Source: Maribacter stanieri
Lineage (GTDB): Bacteria; Bacteroidota; Bacteroidia; Flavobacteriales; Flavobacteriaceae
Assembly (NCBI RefSeq): GCF_900112245.1
Contig: NZ_FOYX01000004.1
Span: 1 to 64,000 of the forward strand
Direction: 5' to 3'
DNA length: 64,000 nucleotides
How positions within the stretch are numbered: position 1 is the stretch's first letter; every line of letters begins with the position of its first letter. A program made the translations under genes and the position numbers. Below, in pieces: positions 54,083 through 63,916 of the stretch. Below the pieces are notes generated by a model that saw only the letters and a list, made by a program, of their open reading frames with translations, was not told the DNA's origin and searched no databases.

Positions 54083-56584
54083 ATGAGAGGGATATTATTC
54101 ACATTCTTAAGCCTATGTTTTTTCATAGCGCAGGGTCAGACCAAAATTGGTGGCATTGTCATCGATGAACAGGGTGATCCGGTATCCTTTGCAAACGTAT
54201 TCTTCAAAAATTCTACAGAAGGTACCATCACAAATGATTATGGTAGGTTCTATTTAGAATCGGAAAATAATTATTCTACGGCAATTATTTCTTTTATAGG
54301 TTATACTGAATATGAACTTCAGTTAGAAAGCAAGGTCACTTATGACTTAAAAATAACCCTTTTAGAAGCTGCGGAACAGTTGAACGAAGTGGTCTTAATT
54401 GCTGGTAAACAGTCAAAAAAGAACAATCCGGCGGTAGATATTCTTAGGAAAATCTGGGCTAAGAAACGTCAAAATGGTGTACGGCAGTTCAATCAATATG
54501 CTTATGATAAGTATGAAAAGGTTGAGTTTGATTTAAATACAATTGATAGTTCATTAATTAAAAGTAAAATATTCAAAGGTTTAGAATTTGTTTTTCAAGA
54601 TTTAGATACCTCACGTGTAACGGGTAAAACTTATTTGCCTATTTTCTTAAATGAAACTTTTTCAAAAGTTTACGGAGATAATAAAATTAAAGAAGAGAAA
54701 GAGGAAGTACTTGGTAATAAGAATTCTGGTTTCGAAAACAATCAGGCAATTATAGCTTTCGTAAAAGATTTGTACCAAGAGTATGATGTGTATAATAATT
54801 ACTTAAAATTCTTTGATAAAAGTTTCACTAGTCCGTTATCAAAAACCGGCGTAGATGTTTACAACTATGCCTTAAGGGATAGTGCTTACATTGATAATAA
54901 ATGGTGTTATAATATAGTATACTATCCACGTCGAAAAAATGAGTTGACCTTTAAAGGAGATTTTTGGGTAAATGATTCTACTTGGGCGGTAAAAAATATA
55001 AATCTACAAGTAACAAAAAGTGCCAATATTAACTGGGTAAAGGAAATTTATATAGAGCAAGATTTTGATGTTGTAAATGATTCTGTTTTTCTTTTGAAAA
55101 GAGATTATATGTTGAGTGATTTCAGCTTTAATAAAAAAGAAGAATCTAAGGGGTTGTACGGCAAACGTACATCTGTTTACGATAATTATGAATTCGATAA
55201 ACCTAGACCAAGGGAAGTTTACCGTAAGGATAGAAATCCGTTAGATGTTACCCAGATTATAAAGGATGATGCGTTCTGGGAAAAGAATAGGTTAGAGAGC
55301 TTAAATAAAGATGAACAGGGAATTTATAAATTGCTAGACACGCTTAAAACGGTTCCCAAATTTAAGACCTACTATAATTTCATAAGTATTTTGGGTTCTG
55401 GTTATGTAGAGGTCGATAAATGGAATTTGGATTTAGGCTCTGTCTATGATTTTTTTGGATATAATACAGCGGAAGGAGCAAGGGTAAGGCTAGGGGCAAG
55501 AACTTATTATGGACAAAATGACCTTTGGCGTATAGAAGGCTACACTGCATATGGCTTTAAAGATCATAAATTTAAACATGGTCTGGCAGGAAAAATGCTT
55601 TTGGATAAAAACAGTAGGTTAATAGTTTCTGGGGGTAATCGAAGAGATATAGAACAGCTTGGGGTAAGTTTAACGGCAACTAATGATGTTCTTGGGCGAA
55701 GTATTGCTTCTTCTTCATTATTGACGGTAGGTGCAAATAATAGGTTGACGAATATTAATCTAAGTGCGCTTAATTTTGAGATTGAACCATTAACGAATTT
55801 AAAGCTGTCTGTTGGAGGTACGTTTAGAACCTTAAGTTCTGCTTTGCCAAACGATTTTAGTTTAGATTATGTTGATCCAGAATCTGCAACAGGAGTTTCG
55901 TCAGAAATACGTCAATTTGATTTCAATGCAATTGTTCTATATACTCCAGGTAAAAAGACAATTGGTTTTGGGGTAGAACGTAGAGATGTAAATGATACCT
56001 ATAGTACTCTTTTGTTGAACTATACAAAAGGCACAAAAGGTGTGCTGGATAGTGATTTCGATTACGATAAGCTTCAGTTTTCATATAGTCAACCATGGCA
56101 ATTAGGTGGTTTTGGTAGATTGTTAAGTACGGTTGAGCTTGGTAAAACATTTGGTGAAGTTCCTTTGGGACTTTTAAGTGTTGTACCTGGTAACCAAACA
56201 TTTTTCTCTAACTATGGTACCTTTCCAAATTTAGATTTTTATGAATTTGTAACCGATACTTATGCGGCAGTTCATTTGCAACATAATTTTAATGGTAGAT
56301 TTTTCTCAAGAATTCCTTTTCTTAGGAAATATAATTTAAGGGAAATCGTAGCTTTGCGCGGAGTATGGGGAGACCTGTCTGATGAGAATAAAGCGTTAAG
56401 CGCTCCGGCAACTTTAAATACACCGTTAAATGCTCCGTCAGATAAAATATATTATGAATATTCTTTTGGAATAGGAAACATATTTAAAGTATTTAGATTG
56501 GATTTCAATTTTAGAGGAAATTATTTAGAAAATCCAGATGCCAGAAAGTTCGGAGTTACCGGTACATTTGGATTTGTATTTTAA
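54083..56584 (+). CDS. DUF5686 outer-membrane protein with carboxypeptidase-like domain
   Basis: An 833-residue protein with a signal peptide (1-18, FIAQGQ), a carboxypeptidase-regulatory-like beta domain (about 20-105; GGIVIDEQGDPVSFANVFF, SFIGYTEYELQL) and then a DUF5686 body (NPAVDILRKIWAKKRQNG near 115-135). The C-terminal half is rich in alternating polar/aromatic strands and ends in Phe (TFGFVF), suggesting an outer-membrane beta-barrel. It resembles a TonB-dependent receptor architecture but has no plug domain. Function unknown. Confidence 0.85.
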   Translation: MRGILFTFLSLCFFIAQGQTKIGGIVIDEQGDPVSFANVFFKNSTEGTITNDYGRFYLESENNYSTAIISFIGYTEYELQLESKVTYDLKITLLEAAEQLNEVVLIAGKQSKKNNPAVDILRKIWAKKRQNGVRQFNQYAYDKYEKVEFDLNTIDSSLIKSKIFKGLEFVFQDLDTSRVTGKTYLPIFLNETFSKVYGDNKIKEEKEEVLGNKNSGFENNQAIIAFVKDLYQEYDVYNNYLKFFDKSFTSPLSKTGVDVYNYALRDSAYIDNKWCYNIVYYPRRKNELTFKGDFWVNDSTWAVKNINLQVTKSANINWVKEIYIEQDFDVVNDSVFLLKRDYMLSDFSFNKKEESKGLYGKRTSVYDNYEFDKPRPREVYRKDRNPLDVTQIIKDDAFWEKNRLESLNKDEQGIYKLLDTLKTVPKFKTYYNFISILGSGYVEVDKWNLDLGSVYDFFGYNTAEGARVRLGARTYYGQNDLWRIEGYTAYGFKDHKFKHGLAGKMLLDKNSRLIVSGGNRRDIEQLGVSLTATNDVLGRSIASSSLLTVGANNRLTNINLSALNFEIEPLTNLKLSVGGTFRTLSSALPNDFSLDYVDPESATGVSSEIRQFDFNAIVLYTPGKKTIGFGVERRDVNDTYSTLLLNYTKGTKGVLDSDFDYDKLQFSYSQPWQLGGFGRLLSTVELGKTFGEVPLGLLSVVPGNQTFFSNYGTFPNLDFYEFVTDTYAAVHLQHNFNGRFFSRIPFLRKYNLREIVALRGVWGDLSDENKALSAPATLNTPLNAPSDKIYYEYSFGIGNIFKVFRLDFNFRGNYLENPDARKFGVTGTFGFVF

Positions 56585-56656
56585 TTCGATTAATTTTTAC
56601 AATTATAACAACTAAGCAACGTTTCATAACAAACTATAAATTAAACAATTTTAAAT

Positions 56657-57184
56657 ATGGCAGCAGCAAAAGGCTTAACCTTTGATGTTTTAATAGAAAT
56701 TCCGAAAGGAAGCAGAAACAAGTACGAATACGATTTTGATTTACATAAAATTCGTTTTGACCGTATGTTATTTTCTTCAATGATGTACCCTGGAGATTAC
56801 GGTTTTATTCCTGAAACTTTGGCTTTAGATAAAGATCCTTTAGATGTGTTGGTAATGGGTACGGAACCTACTTACCCAATGACAGTAATGGAAGTTAAAC
56901 CTATTGGGGTTTTCCATATGACAGATGAAAAAGGACCAGATGAAAAAATTATCTGTGTACCAGTTTCTGATCCAATTTGGAGTAACAATAACGATATCAG
57001 TGATTTAAATCCGCATAGATTAAAAGAAATAGAACATTTCTTTCAAGTGTATAAAGATTTAGAAGAGAAAAAAGTTGATACAGGTGGCTGGAGTAATGCT
57101 GAAAAGGCAATAGAAATCTATCACGAATGTGTTAAGAGATATGATGATAGTGAGCATAAAGCAAAGCGCACTTTTGTGATATAA
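56657..57184 (+). CDS. ppa: Inorganic pyrophosphatase (soluble, family I)
   Basis: A 175-residue cytoplasmic enzyme hydrolysing pyrophosphate. The metal-binding motif DKDPLD is present in LALDKDPLDVLVMG, with KIRFDRMLFSSMMYPGDYGFIPETL before it. It lies just before the membrane pyrophosphatase gene but is separated from it by a terminator. Confidence 0.95.
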   Translation: MAAAKGLTFDVLIEIPKGSRNKYEYDFDLHKIRFDRMLFSSMMYPGDYGFIPETLALDKDPLDVLVMGTEPTYPMTVMEVKPIGVFHMTDEKGPDEKIICVPVSDPIWSNNNDISDLNPHRLKEIEHFFQVYKDLEEKKVDTGGWSNAEKAIEIYHECVKRYDDSEHKAKRTFVI

Positions 57185-57202
57185 ATAATTTTTGACTTTA
57201 TT

Positions 57203-57238
57203 TAAGCCACTTTTTTTAATAAAAAGTGGCTTTTTTTA
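57203..57238 (+). terminator. ppa terminator
   Basis: AAGCCACTTTTT and AAAAAGTGGCTT pair around a short loop and a T-run follows. Confidence 0.87.
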
Positions 57239-57289
57239 TTCTATTCTAATTTACTACATTAGTCGAACTAACAACTAACAATAGATTAA

Positions 57290-59713
57290 ATGGAGTCAAT
57301 GATGATTTACATGCCAATTCTTATGGCAGTATTAGGCCTAATTTATATGGGCATTAAAAGATCTTGGGTAATGAAACAACATGCCGGAGATGGAAAAATG
57401 AAAGAAATTTCAGATTATATTTATGAAGGCGCCTTGGCTTTCTTAAGTGCAGAATATAAGCTTTTGGCTGTATTCGTAGTAATTGTAAGTGTTTTGCTTG
57501 CTATTGTTTCTTTCGTAGTGCCAACTACACATTGGTTAATTGTTGTCTCATTTATTTTCGGAGCTATCTTTTCTGCTTTTGCAGGAAATATAGGAATGAA
57601 AATCGCTACAAAAACAAACGTTCGTACAACACAGGCTGCCCGTACAAGTTTACCTAACGCATTAAAGATTTCTTTTGGTGGTGGTACGGTAATGGGACTA
57701 GGTGTTGCAGGTTTGGCGGTACTTGGACTTACTGTATTTTTTATCGCGTTTTTTCAATTCTTTACGGGAGGTGTTTGGACATCTACTATGGATATGACTA
57801 TCGTTTTAGAAACCCTTGCAGGTTTCTCTTTAGGAGCAGAGTCAATAGCATTATTTGCACGTGTAGGTGGTGGTATTTATACTAAAGCTGCCGATGTAGG
57901 TGCAGATTTAGTAGGAAAAGTAGAAGCAGGGATTCCAGAAGATGATCCACGTAATCCTGCTACAATTGCAGATAATGTAGGTGATAACGTAGGTGATGTT
58001 GCCGGTATGGGAGCAGATTTATTTGGATCTTATGTAGCAACAGTTTTAGCTGCCATGGTTTTGGGTAATTATGTTATTAAAGATATGGGTGGTAGTATTT
58101 CTGATGCTTTTGGTGGTATTGGTCCTATTCTATTACCAATGGCAATTGCAGGTGTAGGAATCATTATTTCTATCATCGGTACTATGTTGGTGAAAATAAA
58201 AGATAACGACGCAAAGGAAGCTCAAGTTATGGGGGCTTTAAATATAGGTAACTGGACATCAATTGTTCTTGTTGCTATTTCATGTTACGGATTGGTAACA
58301 TGGATGTTGCCTGAAACTATGAAAATGGAGTTCTTTGGTGAAGGGGTATTGGAAATATCTTCTATGAGGGTATTCTATGCTACTTTGGTAGGTTTAATTG
58401 TAGGTGCAGTAATTTCTTCGGTGACAGAATATTATACGGGTCTTGGTAAACCTCCTATTTTAAAAATTGTACAACAATCTAGTACAGGTGCAGGTACCAA
58501 TATTATTGCTGGTTTGGCTACGGGAATGATCTCTACTTTCCCTTCTGTGTTACTGTTTGCTGGTGCTATTTGGGCATCTTATGCCTTTGCTGGTTTTTAC
58601 GGTGTTGCATTAGCGGCATCTGCAATGATGGCAACTACAGCTATGCAATTGGCTATTGATGCTTTCGGGCCAATATCGGATAATGCTGGTGGTATTGCTG
58701 AAATGAGCGAACAAGAACCAATTGTAAGAGAAAGAACAGATATTTTAGATTCAGTGGGTAATACTACTGCTGCAACTGGAAAAGGTTTTGCCATCGCTTC
58801 GGCGGCATTAACGTCTTTAGCATTGTTTGCAGCTTATGTAACTTTTACGGGAATTGACGGAATCAACATTTTTAAAGCTCCGGTATTGGCCATGTTATTT
58901 GTAGGTGGTATGGTGCCTGTAGTATTCTCGGCATTAGCTATGAATGCAGTAGGTAAAGCGGCAATGGAAATGGTGCAGGAAGTTAGACGTCAGTTTAAGG
59001 AAATTCCGGGAATTATGGAAGGTACTGGGAAACCAGAATATGATAAATGTGTGGCTATCTCTACACAAGCTTCTTTGAAAGAAATGATGTTACCGGGTTT
59101 ATTGACGATTGGTTTCCCGTTGGTTATCGCATTTTTTCCTATGTTATTTGGAATGAATAAACTGGCGATTGCAGAAATGTTAGGTGGCTATATGGCTGGT
59201 GTAACGGTATCTGGTGTATTGTGGGCTATCTTCCAGAACAACGCTGGTGGTGCTTGGGATAACGCAAAGAAATCATTTGAAGCAGGTGTTGAAATTAATG
59301 GTGAAATGACTTACAAAGGTTCTGAAGCACATAAGGCAGCAGTAACTGGTGATACTGTTGGTGATCCTTTTAAAGATACTTCTGGTCCTTCAATGAATAT
59401 CTTAATTAAATTGACTTGTTTAATTGGTTTGGTAATTGCACCAATATTAGGTGGGCACGCAGAAGAAGGCGTTGCTATGCTGAATAGTACTAATGAGGTT
59501 GCTATTGAAATGAATGTAGAAAGTGCAGATCTAGCGGAAGCTATTGTTACATATTCTACAACTGTTAATGGTGAAGCTATAACTGAAAAAGTAGTCTTTA
59601 ACGGAACAAAAGCAGAAGTTGAGGCTCAACTAGTTGAATTCGAAAAAGCGAATGTTGAGAAAAAAGGAACTGCGACGGAAGTAACTATAGAAAAAGTAGA
59701 GATTAATAAGTGA
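57290..59713 (+). CDS. hppA: Membrane-bound ion-pumping pyrophosphatase
   Basis: An 807-residue polytopic pump using PPi hydrolysis to move Na+ or H+ out of the cytoplasm. The catalytic loop is [13 protein letters not shown] to [22 protein letters not shown], and the C-terminal [12 protein letters not shown] and [17 protein letters not shown] are present. [12 protein letters not shown] has Ala where K+-independent enzymes have Lys, so it should need K+. An unusual hydrophilic tail of about 85 residues (723-807) follows the last membrane helix. Confidence 0.95.
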   Translation: MESMMIYMPILMAVLGLIYMGIKRSWVMKQHAGDGKMKEISDYIYEGALAFLSAEYKLLAVFVVIVSVLLAIVSFVVPTTHWLIVVSFIFGAIFSAFAGNIGMKIATKTNVRTTQAARTSLPNALKISFGGGTVMGLGVAGLAVLGLTVFFIAFFQFFTGGVWTSTMDMTIVLETLAGFSLGAESIALFARVGGGIYTKAADVGADLVGKVEAGIPEDDPRNPATIADNVGDNVGDVAGMGADLFGSYVATVLAAMVLGNYVIKDMGGSISDAFGGIGPILLPMAIAGVGIIISIIGTMLVKIKDNDAKEAQVMGALNIGNWTSIVLVAISCYGLVTWMLPETMKMEFFGEGVLEISSMRVFYATLVGLIVGAVISSVTEYYTGLGKPPILKIVQQSSTGAGTNIIAGLATGMISTFPSVLLFAGAIWASYAFAGFYGVALAASAMMATTAMQLAIDAFGPISDNAGGIAEMSEQEPIVRERTDILDSVGNTTAATGKGFAIASAALTSLALFAAYVTFTGIDGINIFKAPVLAMLFVGGMVPVVFSALAMNAVGKAAMEMVQEVRRQFKEIPGIMEGTGKPEYDKCVAISTQASLKEMMLPGLLTIGFPLVIAFFPMLFGMNKLAIAEMLGGYMAGVTVSGVLWAIFQNNAGGAWDNAKKSFEAGVEINGEMTYKGSEAHKAAVTGDTVGDPFKDTSGPSMNILIKLTCLIGLVIAPILGGHAEEGVAMLNSTNEVAIEMNVESADLAEAIVTYSTTVNGEAITEKVVFNGTKAEVEAQLVEFEKANVEKKGTATEVTIEKVEINK

Positions 59714-59734
59714 TTTATTTACATTCAATATATA

Positions 59735-59766
59735 AAAACCATCAGCTTTGCTGATGGTTTTTTTGT
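59735..59766. terminator. hppA / tonB bidirectional terminator
   Basis: AAAACCATCAGC and GCTGATGGTTTT form a perfect 12-bp stem with a three-base loop, A-run before and T-run after, between convergent genes. Confidence 0.88.
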
Positions 59767-59773
59767 TTTTGAG

Positions 59774-60475
59774 CTATTGTAATTGAAATGTTATCGGAAT
59801 AGCGAAAGAAACTTTTACGGCTGAACCTCTTTGTTTACCAGGGGTCATTTTTGGCAGTTTAGACAAAATTCTAACAGCTTCTTTTTCTAGTACATCATGC
59901 GGACCTCTTTTTCGAATAGTACCGATAGTACCATCATTGTTGATCATAAATGTAGTATTGACTCTACCTTCAATGTTCATTTCTTGGGCTAATTCTGGGT
60001 AGCGAAAGTTTTTGCGAATATGCTTTTGCATCATCTCATTAAAACAGGCTCTTTTATCTTTTTCATTCTCACAACCAGGAAAAACAGGAACTTCTTCAAT
60101 TGTACTCCAGATAACTTTCACCTCTTCCTCTTCTTCTACAACTTCAAAATCTTTAACGTCTACAATCTCGGTTTCGATGTTGACTTCAATAGCTATGATT
60201 TCTGTTTCTTCAACCTCTGTATCATTCTCTTCAATTTTTATTTCTTGAGGTAAAACTTGTTTTATTTTGGGTTGTTCAATTTCAAATTTTTCAATATGTT
60301 CTTCTTCAATTCCATCCTCTGGGGTATTCATTGCGAAATCGATATTGATATCCGACTCAAATGATTTCCATTCTAAGGCGGTGTATACCATAGTTAGTAC
60401 TAATAATAGTCCGACTACAAAGAACATTCCGCTCTTTTTGTTCAGGTCTTTCTGTGGATTCTTTTTTGGTTTCAT
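59774..60475 (-). CDS. TonB-family energy transducer
   Basis: A 233-residue protein with one N-terminal transmembrane helix (about 17-34), a long Glu/Ile/Val-rich periplasmic region (about 55-125) and a C-terminal TonB domain (about 150-233: YPELAQEMNIEGRVNTTFMINNDGTIG, PKMTPGKQRGSAVKVSFAIPITF). It would energise outer-membrane receptors such as the SusC protein of this window. No exbB/exbD genes lie next to it. A small inverted repeat (ACTTGT/ACAAGT, 60491-60506) is in its 5' leader. Confidence 0.92.
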   Translation of the reverse strand: MKPKKNPQKDLNKKSGMFFVVGLLLVLTMVYTALEWKSFESDINIDFAMNTPEDGIEEEHIEKFEIEQPKIKQVLPQEIKIEENDTEVEETEIIAIEVNIETEIVDVKDFEVVEEEEEVKVIWSTIEEVPVFPGCENEKDKRACFNEMMQKHIRKNFRYPELAQEMNIEGRVNTTFMINNDGTIGTIRKRGPHDVLEKEAVRILSKLPKMTPGKQRGSAVKVSFAIPITFQLQ

Positions 60476-60709
60476 ACTGTTAAAATTTAGACTTGTGTAA
60501 ACAAGTAGGGTTATTATTCATTTTACTTATCTAAATCTATGTCAAAGAGCGATGGTAGAAAATGAGTAATGAGTTAACGCTGCTTTTGAATGAGTGAAAG
60601 AGATATTCATTTAAAACAGACGCACAGAATGATTGCTTGTAGGTAGTAAAATCAATAATTCTTGAAATAAAAATTTTAAAGGTTGCGGAAAGACCGTAAT
60701 TTTAACGCC

Positions 60710-61711
60710 ATGGGTATTTTTAAGAAAGATAAACTTCAAATTATCAACTTCCAATCATACGGTAATGCTACTCGACTGTACGCGAGAGGTAGGGCTATTG
60801 AAGATGAAAATATCGATTTGGACCAAAAAGGTATTTTTAATTTAATGCAGAATACTTGGAAGCGGTTTGAAACTGATGAAATAAAAAACTCCCTAGTTAA
60901 GATTACTTTTTCTAATGGTCATACGGTAGAAGGTAAAACCGATAATGATGGTTATTATTTAATTGATGAACATGTAGAAGGACTGCAGAGTCTTGCAAAT
61001 GATGAGGGTTGGGTGAATTTTGAGCTGTCTTTTGCGAATACAAAACTAAAAAGGGAAATATTGCTTCAAAATCGTTTTCCTGGCGAAATGTTAATACCAA
61101 GCATTCATGCCAAGTTTGGGGTAATTAGTGATATAGACGATACTATTCTACATACTGGCGTAGTTTCTTCTTTAAAATGGAAGGTGATTATCAACACCAT
61201 GTTTAAAAGGGCAACCAAGCGATTGCAATTAGAAGGAGCATCTGATTTCTATACAAAACTTCATCAGGGAAAAACCGGGCAAGAAGCTAATCCCATATTT
61301 TATGTAAGTCACAGTCCGTGGAATTTATATAGATATCTTGAGCTCTTTTTAAAGACAAATAACTTCCCTAAAGGTCCTATATTATTGCGTAGTATGGCAA
61401 GTTTTAAAAGGAGGTCTAAAAGTGATGAAAAGCCTCAAAAGCAAAAAGAAATTAATAATTTATTAAAAGCCTATCCTAATCTACCATTTATCTTAATTGG
61501 TGATAGTGGTGAAAAGGATGGGGATATTTATCAAGAAGTTTCTACATTATTTCCTGGTAGAATAAAAGCCATTTACCTACGTAGCGTAAATCATTCTAAG
61601 CGAATGAAACGAGTTGAAAATTTATTTTCTGACTTCAAGGATATTCCCTTTTTAATGGTGAATAAAACGGAAGAAGCAATTGAACATGCTAAGAAAAACG
61701 GTTTCATTTAA
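60710..61711 (+). CDS. App1-like phosphatase domain protein (DUF2183)
   Basis: A 333-residue cytoplasmic protein whose C-terminal half holds a HAD-type phosphatidate phosphatase domain: SDIDDTILHTGVV with the DxDxT motif, then FYVSHSPWNLYRYLELFL and ILIGDSGEKDGDIY. The N-terminal half is beta-rich and uncharacterised. I start it at ATG 60710 (MGIFKKDKLQI); the longer frame begins only at a TTG. Yeast App1 acts on phosphatidate; the bacterial substrate is unknown. Confidence 0.85.
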   Translation: MGIFKKDKLQIINFQSYGNATRLYARGRAIEDENIDLDQKGIFNLMQNTWKRFETDEIKNSLVKITFSNGHTVEGKTDNDGYYLIDEHVEGLQSLANDEGWVNFELSFANTKLKREILLQNRFPGEMLIPSIHAKFGVISDIDDTILHTGVVSSLKWKVIINTMFKRATKRLQLEGASDFYTKLHQGKTGQEANPIFYVSHSPWNLYRYLELFLKTNNFPKGPILLRSMASFKRRSKSDEKPQKQKEINNLLKAYPNLPFILIGDSGEKDGDIYQEVSTLFPGRIKAIYLRSVNHSKRMKRVENLFSDFKDIPFLMVNKTEEAIEHAKKNGFI

Positions 61712-61714
61712 AAA

Positions 61715-62317
61715 TTAACCTCTTTGTATGTTAGAAATTGGTACCCATCTAGAATCATCAAAATCATTTAAAGCATTTACTAATTGAAAGCTTTTAAAAT
61801 TTTGAATGTCACTTTCTAAAATGTGAGCTTCGGTAATTTTGTTATCATCTAAAAGTCTAGCTCTACATGTACCTTGAAGCAATGGGGTAGAAGGCGTAGT
61901 TATTAGCTTGCCATCTGTAAAAATGATGTTAGAGTAAGAGGCGTCTGTAATCAATCCATTTCTTACAATAAGCACATCTTCAGAGTTTCCTCTTTGATCA
62001 AAAAGTTGATTTAGTTTTTTACGATTATTCCTTTTTAAAGAATAATTTATGGTGTCATCATTTACTAATTGTAGTGATGTAGGTATGCTGTTTTCGTATA
62101 AGGAAATAGAATAGCGGGTACCATGTTGCTTATAGCCAATTCTCAACTTATATTTTAGAGCGTTGTCTAAATTAGTTAAATGAATTCCGTCAAATAAAGA
62201 GTAGTTAGGGTGGGTTTTGTATTGTTGAATATAGGAACTTCTAAATCGGGATTCGTGGTAATGTTCATTCTTAATTTGACTATTTTCAATGCAAACAGAT
62301 TCAAATAATGGGTACAT
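61715..62317 (-). CDS. pabC: Aminotransferase class IV, probable aminodeoxychorismate lyase
   Basis: A 200-residue PLP-fold protein, shorter than typical PabC (about 270). The segments LIVRNGLITDASYSNIIFTDGKL and TPSTPLLQGTCRARLL match class IV enzymes, and a Lys in the NNRKKLNQL stretch is the likely PLP lysine. Overlap of 17 bp with the preceding pabB gene strongly suggests formation of 4-aminobenzoate for folate. The N-terminal part is reduced but the known motifs are there. Confidence 0.82.
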   Translation of the reverse strand: MYPLFESVCIENSQIKNEHYHESRFRSSYIQQYKTHPNYSLFDGIHLTNLDNALKYKLRIGYKQHGTRYSISLYENSIPTSLQLVNDDTINYSLKRNNRKKLNQLFDQRGNSEDVLIVRNGLITDASYSNIIFTDGKLITTPSTPLLQGTCRARLLDDNKITEAHILESDIQNFKSFQLVNALNDFDDSRWVPISNIQRG

Positions 62318-63275
62318 AAATTTTTTCTAAAAGTTCTTGATATTCTTCTTTCATCTCGCTTAAATGGGTAATTCCACCGCCACTTTTGTAAAAAAGCTTT
62401 TTGTTGATTTTTTCGATAAACCGAATGCTTACGGCACTGTCAATTTGATGACCATCAAATATTCCAAAAATACCTGTGTAAAATCCACGTGGCGCAATTT
62501 CTGCTTTTGAAATAATTTCTAGGGTTTTCTTTTTAGGTGCCCCGCTTATGGAACCTGCTGGTAATGTTTTTAATAATAACGACGAAAATTCATCTTTCCA
62601 GTTCTCAGGTAACTTTCCCTGTATTTCGGTACTGGTCTGCAGCAGTTCTTGATTTCCTTTTTTAATCGTGTTTACAAATCTAAACTTATTTACGCTAACA
62701 TTTTTGGCAATCATAGAAAGATCGTTTCGTATGAGGTCAACAATGGTATTATGTTCGTATAATTCCTTTTTATTAGAAAGCAATAATTCTTCGGCATTGG
62801 GCACACTACTATTTATTGTGCCTTTCATAGGATAAGAGAAAACGTTGCCGTCCTTAATTTTTAAGTAGCATTCTGGCGAAAAAACAACAAAGTTATCTTT
62901 ATAGAGAAGCTTATATGGAGCATGTGCTTTTTTGTAAATTTCGTGAAGTTCTACGTTGGTATCAAGCGCGGTAGGAAAAGTAAGGTTTAGCAAAAAACTA
63001 TTACCATTGTTTAATTCCTGCTTAACGGTGTTAAAGGCCTTCTCATAAATATCTTTAGAAATGAGTGTAGGTTTTAAATCTATGATTTTATCGTCTAACT
63101 GATTAAACGTAAGTTCATTGTCATTACTAACACCGTTTATGTTAAAGTAAATTTTTTCTTGTAAAGCCTCTTCAAACGTAAAAACTTGTTTTACAGATTT
63201 TTCAAAATCGATAATGAAGAAAAAAGGAGTTTCATCTTGAAGAAAGCGCGTGACTTTTTTTTCAAAATTTTCCAA
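62301..63275 (-). CDS. pabB: Aminodeoxychorismate synthase component I
   Basis: A 324-residue chorismate-binding enzyme. It has the motif LPAGSISGAPKKKTLEII and GIFGIFDGHQIDSAVSIRFIE, with GGGITHLSEMKEEYQE near the end. It is shorter than anthranilate-synthase-type proteins because the N-terminal domain is reduced, as in other compact PabB proteins. With PabC and folA/folC elsewhere in the window it serves folate synthesis. Confidence 0.9.
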   Translation of the reverse strand: MENFEKKVTRFLQDETPFFFIIDFEKSVKQVFTFEEALQEKIYFNINGVSNDNELTFNQLDDKIIDLKPTLISKDIYEKAFNTVKQELNNGNSFLLNLTFPTALDTNVELHEIYKKAHAPYKLLYKDNFVVFSPECYLKIKDGNVFSYPMKGTINSSVPNAEELLLSNKKELYEHNTIVDLIRNDLSMIAKNVSVNKFRFVNTIKKGNQELLQTSTEIQGKLPENWKDEFSSLLLKTLPAGSISGAPKKKTLEIISKAEIAPRGFYTGIFGIFDGHQIDSAVSIRFIEKINKKLFYKSGGGITHLSEMKEEYQELLEKIYVPII

Positions 63276-63301
63276 ATTTTTAGGGTTTTGAGAAGATGAA
63301 C

Positions 63302-63916
63302 TTAAAATAGACCGTTTATTTGAGCGTCAATTTTATTCAAAATAATACCTAAGTCTTCAGGTTTATCAACAAAGTCTAAATCATCTACATCAATAATCAG
63401 CAAGTTGCCTTTTTCATAACCATGTACCCAAGCTTCATAACGTTCATTTAATCGGCTTAAATAGTCAATTGAAATTGTGTTTTCATATTCTCTACCTCTT
63501 TTGTGAATTTGCTTCACCAAGTTTGGGATAGAGCTGCGTAGATAAATTAGAAGATCTGGCGGATCTACCAGACTCTCCATTAAATCAAACAAGCTAGAGT
63601 AGTTTTGAAAATCACGGTTGGTCATAAGACCCATTGCGTGTAGGTTAGGAGCAAAAATATGTGCATCCTCATAAATAGTTCTATCCTGAATAATTTCCTT
63701 TCCACTTTCTTTAATCTGTAGAATTTGACGGTATCTACTATTTAAAAAGTATATCTGAAGGTTAAAACTCCAACGTTCCATTTGATTGTAAAAATCATCT
63801 AAATATGGGTTCTCAACTACATCTTCAAAATGAGGTTCCCAATTATAATGTTTAGCAAGTAATCTAGTTAGGGTCGTTTTTCCTGCACCGATATTTCCGG
63901 CAACTGCTATGTGCAT
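63302..63916 (-). CDS. Deoxynucleoside kinase
   Basis: A 204-residue cytoplasmic kinase of the deoxyadenosine/deoxyguanosine kinase family, phosphorylating salvaged deoxynucleosides. Walker A GNIGAGKTT is at 7-15; QDRTIYEDAHIFA contains the catalytic Glu/Arg region and YLRSSIPNLVKQIHKRGRE the lid. The final 84 bases of the window after it hold no visible gene. Confidence 0.93.
   Translation of the reverse strand: MHIAVAGNIGAGKTTLTRLLAKHYNWEPHFEDVVENPYLDDFYNQMERWSFNLQIYFLNSRYRQILQIKESGKEIIQDRTIYEDAHIFAPNLHAMGLMTNRDFQNYSSLFDLMESLVDPPDLLIYLRSSIPNLVKQIHKRGREYENTISIDYLSRLNERYEAWVHGYEKGNLLIIDVDDLDFVDKPEDLGIILNKIDAQINGLF

Noticed and set aside
60012-60253. Two plus-strand frames of 77-78 codons inside the TonB gene at 59774-60475
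   Set aside because: Ser/Phe-rich shadows of the Glu-rich periplasmic linker on the minus strand.
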